Shown here: positions 16,731-23,915 of the stretch, piece after piece
Layout: every line of letters starts with the position of its first letter
How positions within the stretch are numbered: the stretch's first letter is position 1
Source of the DNA: Pseudomonadota bacterium
GTDB taxonomy: Bacteria; Pseudomonadota; Gammaproteobacteria; Steroidobacterales; Steroidobacteraceae
Assembly (NCBI GenBank): GCA_023423065.1
Contig: JAFAGC010000076.1
Span: forward strand, 89,814-153,813
Direction of reading: 5' to 3'
Length of the DNA: 64,000 bases
Notes under the pieces: generated by a model
The model's input: only the letters and a program-made list of their open reading frames with translations
Databases searched by the model: none
What the model was told of the DNA's origin: nothing
Position numbers and translations under genes: made by a program

Positions 16731-18359
16731 TCAGGGATCGAACTGCGAGTCCATCCACGCGATGCGCGCGGTGAGCCAGGACTCGAGATAATCGAGCTCG
16801 CCCTCGTAACTGCCCGGAATCCGGAAGTTGGGCCAGACGTACACCTCGAGTGTTGGCCAGCGCTGGAAGTTGTTGAGCTGCGCCTGTTGCAGCGACGCCG
16901 CGCGGGTGCGCAGCGACAGCAGCATCTGCGGCAACTGTTCCGCGCGCATCTCGTTCCATATCTGCCGCGCGCGCGCCGCGAACGCCGGATCCTCGAACAG
17001 CCGTGAAAACCACGGCGCATCCCGCACCCACCATCCCGACGTCAGGAAGCCATCGCCGTAGTTGATGTTGCCGGCGGCGATGTCGAAGTCCCACAGCGGA
17101 CCCATGTGCAACTTCCCGCCGCGGGGCTTGTACATCCAGCAACTGGTCGCCATGCGGGCGTCGTAGTTGCGGAACACCTCGTTGACCAGGAACCAGCGGA
17201 CGAACGAATCCACGTCGATGTACGCCGCGTATCCGGTGGCGGGATCGGCGAAATCGCCGGAGCGCAGCACCGTCTCGAATCCGTCGAGGTAGTCGCGGAC
17301 GTAGGCTTCCTGCGCCTGCGCGGGCTCCTCGGGATCCTGGAATACGATCGGGAGCTGCTCGTGCGCAGTCTCGATCGTGTAACCGTCGCGCCGGAAATCG
17401 ACCTCGAGCAGATAGCCGCCGGTCACCACGTCGGCGGCCACGTCGTCCTCGTCGAGTTCGTCGATCTCCACGCGGCCCGCGGCGATCTTGATGTTCTCGA
17501 TGAGCTGATACACGCCCTCGTATCGGTCGTTGATGTACACCTCGACAAACGCCGAGCGCGGCGCCCAGGGCATGCCGATGGCGGTGCCGAGCTGCATGGC
17601 GAGCGCGTTGCGCAGCATCGTCTTGTCCGAGTAGTTAGCCAGCAGGACCCAGTCGCGGCTCGAGGGCATGCCGAGCAGCGGCTGGCGGTCGGCCAGCTTC
17701 AGCCGATACGGCTTCTTCGGGAACAGGTCCCAGGTCGAGTTGCCGCGCCCACGTACTTGTATTCCGCCGATGACCGCCGGCTCGCCCACGATGTTGGACT
17801 CGAGGCTCATCTGGCCGTCGAGGTATTCGTCCCGGCTGACGATCGGCGCGAGATTGTCGGTGGTGATGCGCAGTACCGGCAGATTCACGCGTCGCGGCGC
17901 GAAGGCTTCCGGTGTCGCGGGCGCGGCGAACAGGTGGGTGGCCGTGGATCGCTGACCCGAGGCGCTGTCGACGGTCAATCGCAACTCGACCCGCCGCGCG
18001 GTTCGGGGCCCGCAGGTGTTCGGAATCGTGATCGTCGCGGAGGTCGCATTGGTGGCGATCGTGCCGGCGTTCACCGTGCACTGCGTCTGCAGCGCCACGG
18101 GGCCCGCGGTGACGGCGGCTTCGAGCGTGATCGAGGCCGGGGTCAATCCTGGCGGGATGGTCCAGTTCACCGTGAGCGGTTGCCCGAGCGCCGCATCCGC
18201 CGGCGTCGATCCTTCCAGGTCGCGGAACTCGACCTGCGGTCCGGCCGGCGGCGGGTCGTTTCCGGTCGGTGGTGGTGTGTTTCCGCCGGATGAGCCGCTT
18301 CCGCCGCCGCCGCAGCCCGCGAGCAGGGCGATGCCGACCATTGCTCCCCAGAGTTTCAT
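16731..18359 (-). CDS. CotH kinase family lipoprotein
   Basis: A 542-residue lipoprotein with lipobox LLAGCGG and a Gly/Ser/Pro/Thr-rich spacer. An Ig-like region (about 45-150) comes before a CotH kinase-like domain: VRGRGNSTWDLFPKKPYRLKL, WVLLANYSDKTMLRNALA, FVEVYINDRYEGVYQLIENI and GPLWDFDIAAGNINYG. CotH is an atypical secretory protein kinase first known from Bacillus spore coats. Homologues in non-spore-formers are extracellular and of uncertain substrate. ATG 18359 has GGGAGG 6 bases upstream. It lies downstream of no other gene on its strand and diverges from rpmB. Confidence 0.88.
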   Translation of the reverse strand: MKLWGAMVGIALLAGCGGGGSGSSGGNTPPPTGNDPPPAGPQVEFRDLEGSTPADAALGQPLTVNWTIPPGLTPASITLEAAVTAGPVALQTQCTVNAGTIATNATSATITIPNTCGPRTARRVELRLTVDSASGQRSTATHLFAAPATPEAFAPRRVNLPVLRITTDNLAPIVSRDEYLDGQMSLESNIVGEPAVIGGIQVRGRGNSTWDLFPKKPYRLKLADRQPLLGMPSSRDWVLLANYSDKTMLRNALAMQLGTAIGMPWAPRSAFVEVYINDRYEGVYQLIENIKIAAGRVEIDELDEDDVAADVVTGGYLLEVDFRRDGYTIETAHEQLPIVFQDPEEPAQAQEAYVRDYLDGFETVLRSGDFADPATGYAAYIDVDSFVRWFLVNEVFRNYDARMATSCWMYKPRGGKLHMGPLWDFDIAAGNINYGDGFLTSGWWVRDAPWFSRLFEDPAFAARARQIWNEMRAEQLPQMLLSLRTRAASLQQAQLNNFQRWPTLEVYVWPNFRIPGSYEGELDYLESWLTARIAWMDSQFDP

Positions 18360-18461
18360 GCGATCCTCCCCTCTGATCGGTCGAGGAACCTCGCCCACAA
18401 CGGGGGCGCGCGCAAGCACCCCGCTTCCTGCCCCCCCCATTCGAAGTTGCGGCAGGCAAAG

Positions 18462-18490
18462 TTGCCCACCACCCGTCCGGCTGGTATAAA
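18462..18490 (+). promoter_or_regulatory. Predicted sigma-70 promoter of rpmB-rpmG
   Basis: TTGCCC (18462-18467) and TATAAA (18485-18490) are separated by exactly 17 bases and lie 66 bases upstream of the rpmB ATG. This is the best-looking housekeeping promoter in the window, as expected for ribosomal protein genes. The leader between it and rpmB contains a small GGCC-rich inverted repeat. Confidence 0.7.
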
Positions 18491-18556
18491 GGCGGCCCTT
18501 TCGACGGCCTCAAACCGGCCGCTCGTCAGCTAACCTACTGACTTTTTTGGTGTTTT

Positions 18557-18793
18557 ATGAGCCGCGTCTGTGAAGTCACGGGCAAGCGGGTTGCCGTCGG
18601 CAACCGTGTTTCCCACGCCAACAACAAGAAGCGTCGTCGCTTCCTGCCCAATCTGCATACCCAGCGCTTCTGGATCGAAGCCGAGCGCCGCTGGGTCAGC
18701 CTGCGCGTTTCCACCCGCGGCCTGCGCACCATCGAGAAGAACGGCATCGACGCCGTGCTCGCCGATCTGCGCGCCAAGGGCAAGAAGGTCTAA
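18557..18793 (+). CDS. rpmB: 50S ribosomal protein L28
   Basis: A 78-residue ribosomal protein with the L28 motifs SRVCEVTGKR at the N-terminus, VSHANNKKRRRFLPNLH in the middle and LRVSTRGLRTIEKNG near the end. It is followed by rpmG with a 3-base spacer, the conserved rpmBG operon, and preceded by a strong promoter. Confidence 0.98.
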   Translation: MSRVCEVTGKRVAVGNRVSHANNKKRRRFLPNLHTQRFWIEAERRWVSLRVSTRGLRTIEKNGIDAVLADLRAKGKKV

Positions 18794-18796
18794 GCC

Positions 18797-18952
18797 ATGC
18801 GCGAAAAAGTGAAACTGCTGTCGTCCGCCGGCACGGGCCATTTCTACGTCGCGACGAAGAACAAGCGCCTGCACCCCGACAAGATGGAAGTGAAGAAGTA
18901 CGACCCGGTCGTGCGCAAGCACGTCGCGTACAAGGAAGCGAAGATCAAGTAA
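18797..18952 (+). CDS. rpmG: 50S ribosomal protein L33
   Basis: A 51-residue basic ribosomal protein starting MREKVKLLSSAGTGHFYVAT and ending KKYDPVVRKHVAYKEAKIK, the pattern of the zinc-free (Cys-less) L33 form. It has no CxxC pairs, unlike zinc-binding paralogues. It is the second gene of the rpmBG operon and ends 29 bases before an intrinsic terminator. Confidence 0.98.
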   Translation: MREKVKLLSSAGTGHFYVATKNKRLHPDKMEVKKYDPVVRKHVAYKEAKIK

Positions 18953-18981
18953 GTCGTCGCGACTTCCGGATCCGACAAATG

Positions 18982-19009
18982 AAAAAGCCCGCCTCTCGGC
19001 GGGCTTTTT
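18982..19009 (+). terminator. Intrinsic terminator of rpmBG
   Basis: AAAAAGCCCGCC, loop TCTC, GGCGGGCTTTTT: a GC-rich stem flanked by A and T runs. The symmetry allows use in both directions, but no minus-strand gene ends nearby. Confidence 0.9.
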
Positions 19010-19294
19010 CGTTCTGGCTTCAACAATCTCAACTCACCACAAAACAAGTCAACGATTGTGGGTTCTGGCGGCTGGCAAAGCATCCGGCGGCTTTGACAGC
19101 AGTCAGAACTTGGGGTGGCGGCGGCTAGTGTTCGCTCAGGGATAGATGAGCAACGCACCGTGGTTCTCTTGCAGGAGGGTCCCGCCGCCACCCACAATCG
19201 TTCGTGCCGTTATAGATGCCTGACCCCGCGTCCTGGTTGCAACCGATTGCGACGGATCGCTTGGAATCCGCGTCGAGCCGAAAAGTTTTCCTGC
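19010..19294. repeat. Intergenic segment before mutM with a 13-bp inverted repeat
   Basis: No convincing gene is seen. AACGATTGTGGGT at 19051-19063 recurs inverted as ACCCACAATCGTT at 19190-19202. A second match, GGGTGGCGGCGG near 19113, can pair with CCGCCGCCACCC next to the right arm. The arrangement could fold as competing hairpins in RNA or be the ends of a small degenerate mobile element of about 150 bases. Short purine-rich GCAGGAGGG near 19171 resembles a ribosome binding site but no fitting frame follows. Confidence 0.45.
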
Positions 19295-20110
19295 GTGCCC
19301 GAACTACCCGAAGTCGAAACCACCCGCCGGGGCATCGAGCCCTACGTAACCGGACGCCGCATCGCGCGATTACGGGTGCATGACCGGCGACTGCGCTGGC
19401 CCGTGGACGTCGCGCGCATCGAAGGCCTGGCGGGAAGCTCGATCCTGCGTGCGGGCCGGCGTGCCAAATACCTGTTGCTCGAAACCGACGGTGGGACACT
19501 GATCCTGCACCTGGGCATGTCCGGCAGCCTGCGGGTGCTGCCGGCCTCGACACCCCGCATCGCGCACGACCACGTCGACATCGAGCTGGATTCGGGACAG
19601 ACGCTGCGCTTCAACGATCCGCGCAGATTCGGCAGCCTGTTGTTCACGGCGGAGGATCCGGCCACGCATCCGCTGTTGCGCGGCCTGGCCCCTGAACCGC
19701 TCGACGACGCATTCGACGGCGCCTATCTGTTCAAGGTGACGCGGCGCCGCAGCGTGGCGATCAAGCAGCTCATCATGAACGCGAGGCTCGTCGTCGGCGT
19801 CGGCAACATCTACGCGAGCGAGTCGTTGTTCCGCGCGCGTATCCGTCCGCGGCGCCAGGCGCGTTCCCTGACCCGGGACGAATGCGCGAAGCTCGCGCGC
19901 GCGATCAAGGCCACGCTCAACATGGCCGTGAAGGCAGGTGGCACCACGCTGCGCGACTACATCGGCGCCGATGGCAATCCCGGCTACTTCCGCCAGAAGC
20001 TTTACGTCTACGAACGCGAAGGCTTGCCGTGCCGCGTGTGCGGCAAGCCGATCAAGCAGTTCACGCAGGGACAACGATCGACCTACTGGTGTTCGAACTG
20101 CCAGAAATAG
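19295..20110 (+). CDS. mutM: Formamidopyrimidine-DNA glycosylase
   Basis: A 271-residue bifunctional DNA glycosylase/AP lyase that removes 8-oxoguanine. Post-start residues PELPEVET carry the catalytic N-terminal Pro and Glu. HLGMSGSL, NDPRRFG and ARLVVGVGNIYASE are core motifs, and the C-terminal zinc finger CRVCGKPI...YWCSNCQ has all four cysteines. The start is GTG at 19295, needed so that Pro follows the initiator. It is separated from rpmBG by a terminator and a 285-base gap. Confidence 0.97.
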   Translation: MPELPEVETTRRGIEPYVTGRRIARLRVHDRRLRWPVDVARIEGLAGSSILRAGRRAKYLLLETDGGTLILHLGMSGSLRVLPASTPRIAHDHVDIELDSGQTLRFNDPRRFGSLLFTAEDPATHPLLRGLAPEPLDDAFDGAYLFKVTRRRSVAIKQLIMNARLVVGVGNIYASESLFRARIRPRRQARSLTRDECAKLARAIKATLNMAVKAGGTTLRDYIGADGNPGYFRQKLYVYEREGLPCRVCGKPIKQFTQGQRSTYWCSNCQK

Positions 20111-20132
20111 TCGCGTTCCGTAGAATGGCGGC

Positions 20133-20954
20133 GTGACCACACCCACCGCCATGTGTACCGCGGCCGAGTTCGCCGCGTTCAGGCGCCGCCTCGCGAAAGT
20201 CGACCCGGTTCTTGCCGGATTGATCCGCGCGGTCGGCAGGTTCACGCATACGCCCAATGCCGAACACACTCCATTTCATGCGCTGGCGCGCGCGATCGCA
20301 CACCAGCAGCTGAACGGCACGGCGGCGGAAAGCATCTTCGGACGATTCGTAAATCTATATGCAAGAGATGGCGCGGCGGCCGCGCTGCTCGAGGCGGAGC
20401 TGGTGCTCGAAACGCCCGACGAAAAGCTGCGTGCGGTGGGACTGTCGTTCGCGAAGATCGCGAGCATCAAGGATCTCGCCGCGAAGACCATCGCGGGCAC
20501 CGTGCCTCCCTATGAAATCCTGCACACGCTCGCGGACGACGAAATCGTCGAACGCCTCACGCAGGTCCGGGGAATCGGCCGCTGGACGGTCGAGATGTTG
20601 CTGATGTTCCGGCTCGGTCGCCCCGACATCCTGCCCATCGACGACTTCGGCGTACGCAATGGATTCCGCCTCGCGTACGGATTGCGCGGCATGCCCACGC
20701 CGCGCGCGCTCGCCGAGTACGGCGCGCGCTGGGCGCCTTACCGCTCCGTCGCCGCGTGGTACCTGTGGCGCGCGGTGGACCTGCACAAGGAAGGCAAACT
20801 ACCCGCGCCGCCGATCAGGACGCGCATCAAGCTGGTGAAAAAACGGGTGGCGAAGACCGCGAAGGCCAAGGTCGCGAAATCGAAGATCGCCAGGAAGCTT
20901 TCGCGAAAGACGCCGCGGCGCCGGGCGGCCAACCGCGCGCGAAGTCCCAAGTAG
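20133..20954 (+). CDS. AlkA-like HhH-GPD DNA-3-methyladenine glycosylase with lysine-rich tail
   Basis: A 273-residue base-excision repair enzyme. The core (about 15-225) shows FHALARAIAHQQLNGTAA, the helix-hairpin-helix LTQVRGIGRWTVEMLLMF and the catalytic Asp in LPIDDFGVRNG. After about residue 228 comes a 45-residue tail rich in Lys, Arg and Ala (KKRVAKTAKAKVAKSKIARK) like histone-H1-type bacterial tails, probably for non-specific DNA binding. The start is GTG at 20133. It follows mutM by 22 bases, so two glycosylase genes form a repair operon. It converges with ggt, stops abutting. Confidence 0.9.
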   Translation: MTTPTAMCTAAEFAAFRRRLAKVDPVLAGLIRAVGRFTHTPNAEHTPFHALARAIAHQQLNGTAAESIFGRFVNLYARDGAAAALLEAELVLETPDEKLRAVGLSFAKIASIKDLAAKTIAGTVPPYEILHTLADDEIVERLTQVRGIGRWTVEMLLMFRLGRPDILPIDDFGVRNGFRLAYGLRGMPTPRALAEYGARWAPYRSVAAWYLWRAVDLHKEGKLPAPPIRTRIKLVKKRVAKTAKAKVAKSKIARKLSRKTPRRRAANRARSPK

Positions 20955-22664
20955 TCAGTATACGAGCCCGACTCCCGCGCCGCGCGGATCCGAGGCCGCC
21001 TCGACCTTGCCCGTCTTGTAGTCCCAGGTGACGACCTGCATGTTTCCCCAGCGGCGCGTGCCCTCGCGCAGCTTGTGGCCGCGCGCTTCGAGCGCCTTGC
21101 GGTCCTCCGGCGTCAGCGCATCCGATTCGAACTGCAGGACGTCGGGCGAGAACTGGTGATGGAAGCGGGGCGCGGCGGCGATTTCCTGCGCGCTCTTGCC
21201 GTCCATGAAATTGAGCGTGCCCAGCAGCACCATGCCCGGGATGTAACTGCCGCCCGGAGAGCCGAGGATCATCAGGCCATTCGGACCTTCGACGAACGTC
21301 GGGGTCGATGACGACAGCGGCCGCTTGCCGGGCGCAATCGCATTCGCGTCGCCGCCGATGAGCTGGAAGCCGTTCGGCACGCCCGGCTTCGCGGAGAAAT
21401 CGTCCATCTGGTTGTTGAGCAGGATCCCGGTGCCCGGAATCATGAGCCCGGAGCCGAAGAAGAAGTTCAGCGTGATGGTCGCCGCGACCATGTTGCCGTC
21501 CTTGTCGATCACCGAGAAATGCGTGGTGGACGGGCCCGGCGGCGGCGCATCCACACCCGGCAACAACTCGCTCGGCATGGCGCGATCCATGCGGATGGAC
21601 GCGCGCTGACCGGCGGCGTAGTTAGGATCGATCAGTCGCGCGACCGGCACGTCTACGAAATCCGGATCGCCGAGATACACGGCGCGGTCGCGATGCACGC
21701 GGCGCATGGCCTCGACCACCAGGTGCGTACGCGTGACCTTGTCCAGCTTCGAAAGATCGAAGCCCTCGAGGATGTTGAGCGCGTTGACGAGCGCGACACC
21801 CCCGGACGCCGGCGGCGAACCCGATACGATGCGCGCGCCGCGGTAGTGCCCGACGACCGGCGCGCGCTCGACGATCCTGTAGTTAGCCAGGTCGGCCTCG
21901 GTCCAGTTGCCGCCGAGCTTGCGCACCCCGGCGACGAGTTTCTTGGCGAATGCCCCCTTGTAGAAGCCGTCCGCACCCTTCGCGGCGAGCACCTCGAAGC
22001 TTGCCGCGAGATCCGGCTGGCGGATCACGTGACCCAGCGGCGGCACTTCGCCCTTCACGAGAAACACGCGCGCCGCATCGGGAGTCTTGAGAAACGCGGC
22101 CTTCTTGAAGTTCATGCCGCCGCGCAGCCGCTCGTAGAGCGGAAAACCGTCGCGCGCGAGCTTGATCGCGGGCTGCAGGCTGGTCGCGAGCGGCAACTTG
22201 CCGTACTTCCCGGCGAGATGCACCATGCCGGCGGGCTCGCCCGGAATGCCGGCCGCGAGTGCCGAATCGCGCGACAGCCCGGGGATCACGTTGCCGTCCT
22301 TGTCGAGATACATGTCGCGCGAAGCGGCGGCGGGCGCCATCTCGCGCAGGTCGATCATGATCTCGGCGCCGTCGCTCGCGCGTCGCACCAGGAAGAAACC
22401 GCCGCCGCCGAGCCCCGAGCTCGATGGCTCGACCACGGCCAGCGCCGCGGCCACCGCCACCGCGGCGTCGAAGGCGTTGCCGCCTTTCGCGAGGACCTGG
22501 TGGCCCGCCTCGCTCGCAAGTGGATAGGCGCTGGCGATCGCGGCCTTCCCCGGACCCTGCGCCGGGATGTTGCTCGCGGGCGCGGCCGCGATCAGCGGCG
22601 TCACGAATACGGCGATGAAGAAGACTGCGAAGGCGCGCAGTCCGCGCGGCACGGGGTGATTCAT
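20955..22664 (-). CDS. ggt: Gamma-glutamyltransferase
   Basis: A 569-residue exported, self-cleaving enzyme acting on glutathione in the periplasm. After the signal peptide come AIASAYPLASEAGHQVLAKG, SGLGGGGFFLV, and the autoprocessing site PSTTHFSVID, where Thr380 is the expected nucleophile and new N-terminus of the small subunit. LGSPGGSYIPGMV provides the oxyanion glycines. The ATG at 22664 with GGAG 6 bases upstream is preferred over an in-frame TTG at 22670. It lies just downstream of coaD, overlapping or abutting its stop region. Confidence 0.95.
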   Translation of the reverse strand: MNHPVPRGLRAFAVFFIAVFVTPLIAAAPASNIPAQGPGKAAIASAYPLASEAGHQVLAKGGNAFDAAVAVAAALAVVEPSSSGLGGGGFFLVRRASDGAEIMIDLREMAPAAASRDMYLDKDGNVIPGLSRDSALAAGIPGEPAGMVHLAGKYGKLPLATSLQPAIKLARDGFPLYERLRGGMNFKKAAFLKTPDAARVFLVKGEVPPLGHVIRQPDLAASFEVLAAKGADGFYKGAFAKKLVAGVRKLGGNWTEADLANYRIVERAPVVGHYRGARIVSGSPPASGGVALVNALNILEGFDLSKLDKVTRTHLVVEAMRRVHRDRAVYLGDPDFVDVPVARLIDPNYAAGQRASIRMDRAMPSELLPGVDAPPPGPSTTHFSVIDKDGNMVAATITLNFFFGSGLMIPGTGILLNNQMDDFSAKPGVPNGFQLIGGDANAIAPGKRPLSSSTPTFVEGPNGLMILGSPGGSYIPGMVLLGTLNFMDGKSAQEIAAAPRFHHQFSPDVLQFESDALTPEDRKALEARGHKLREGTRRWGNMQVVTWDYKTGKVEAASDPRGAGVGLVY

Positions 22665-22666
22665 CT

Positions 22667-23149
22667 TCAACTCCGCTTCATCTTCCTGAGTTCGGCTTCC
22701 ACCACGGGATGCACGAACTCCTTGACGTCTCCTCCGAGGACCGCGATCTCGCGTACCAGCGTCGAAGATATGAACGTGAACTGTTCCTGCGGCGTGAGGA
22801 ACACGGTCTCGAGATCGCGCGACAGGTGACGGCTCATGTTGGCGAGCTGGAACTCGTACTCGAAGTCGGATATCGCGCGCAGTCCGCGCACCACGACCTG
22901 CACACCCTGCTGGCGAGCGAAGTCGACGGTGAGTCCCGAGTACCCCATGACCTCGACGCCCCGAATGTCGCCGAGCACCTCGCGCGCGAGGGCGACGCGC
23001 TTGTCCAGGGAAAACATCGGCGCCTTGTTAGGGTTGGCGGCGATCGCGACGATGACGCGTTCGAACACGCTCGCGGCGCGCCGCACCAGGTCCTGGTGTC
23101 CGTTGGTGATGGGGTCGAAGGTCCCTGGGTATACGGCGCTGCGTTTCAT
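22667..23149 (-). CDS. coaD: Phosphopantetheine adenylyltransferase
   Basis: A 160-residue hexameric nucleotidyltransferase of coenzyme A synthesis. It contains YPGTFDPITNGHQDLV (with the TxGH-type ATP site), VVRGLRAISDFEYEFQLA for phosphopantetheine binding, and FISSTLVREIA near the C-terminus. The ATG at 23149 overlaps the rsmD stop (ATGA 23146-23149), the common rsmD-coaD pair. Length is typical. Confidence 0.97.
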   Translation of the reverse strand: MKRSAVYPGTFDPITNGHQDLVRRAASVFERVIVAIAANPNKAPMFSLDKRVALAREVLGDIRGVEVMGYSGLTVDFARQQGVQVVVRGLRAISDFEYEFQLANMSRHLSRDLETVFLTPQEQFTFISSTLVREIAVLGGDVKEFVHPVVEAELRKMKRS

Positions 23150-23793
23150 GTTGCGAACAGATGATACCCGACCTCGCCCGCCCGCCCCGCGCGCAGCTCT
23201 TTCCAGCCTTCCGGCAGCGCGGGCAAGTCGTCGCGCGCGCGACGCTCGAGGTAGACGCGCGCATCGGGCGCCAGAGAGCCGGAGCGCGCGAGCGCGCCCG
23301 CGGCCGCGGACAACAGGTCCGCGTCGTAGGGCGGATCGAGGAACACGATGTCGAACGGCGGGTCCGCGGACGTTCGCCGCTCGAGCCACTGGAACGCATC
23401 CGCACCGATCACCGACAGGGAAGTTTCCCGCCAGTCGCGCGCGACGGCTTCGATGGCGTCGGCGGCCCGGCGGCTGCGTTCGACGAAGGACACGTGCGCG
23501 GCGCCGCGCGACAGCGCTTCGAGACCCAGCGCGCCCGATCCCGCGAACAGGTCGAGCACCCGTGCGCCGGCGATCCGCGGCTGCAACCAGTTGAACAGGG
23601 TTTCCCGCACCCGGTCCGGTGTCGGACGAATCTCGACGCCGGCCGGGAATTGCAGACGCCGGCCGCGGTGACGGCCGCCGATGATGCGCAGGACGCGCGA
23701 GTGCACCGCGCGATTTGCCGCACCACGACCCGCGTCATTTTCGCTCGCGGCAACCCTTACCTTGCCGCGACTTTTCGCCTTTCTAACCAACAC
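23146..23793 (-). CDS. rsmD: 16S rRNA (guanine(966)-N2)-methyltransferase
   Basis: A 215-residue SAM methyltransferase. LRIIGGRHRGRRL begins the core, PTPDRVRETLFNWL precedes motif I LDLFAGSGALGLEALSRG, and the catalytic motif IV is FLDPPYD (the N/DPPY signature). The frame opens at GTG 23793; the first 30 residues are basic and low-complexity, so an internal GTG near VHSRVLRIIGG is a possible true start. Cotranscribed with coaD, and probably ggt. Confidence 0.94.
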   Translation of the reverse strand: MLVRKAKSRGKVRVAASENDAGRGAANRAVHSRVLRIIGGRHRGRRLQFPAGVEIRPTPDRVRETLFNWLQPRIAGARVLDLFAGSGALGLEALSRGAAHVSFVERSRRAADAIEAVARDWRETSLSVIGADAFQWLERRTSADPPFDIVFLDPPYDADLLSAAAGALARSGSLAPDARVYLERRARDDLPALPEGWKELRAGRAGEVGYHLFAT

Positions 23794-23915
23794 TTAGATC
23801 CGCGCTGCGTGGCTTGCCACCTTTTGGGGCCCAAGCGTAACCTACCGATCAAACGACGAGGGGATCCGCGACCGGAGGGTCTCCGCACACATAAAAGTTT
23901 CTCAGGAGCCAACTC

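Noticed and set aside
1318..21895. The string AGTTAGCCAGG found three times as a possible repeat
   Set aside because: All copies encode Leu-Ala-Asn-Tyr on the minus strand, or lie in coding sequence in one phase; three copies with small differences are not strong evidence alone. The CTAAC tendency is mentioned with the 9-mer finding.
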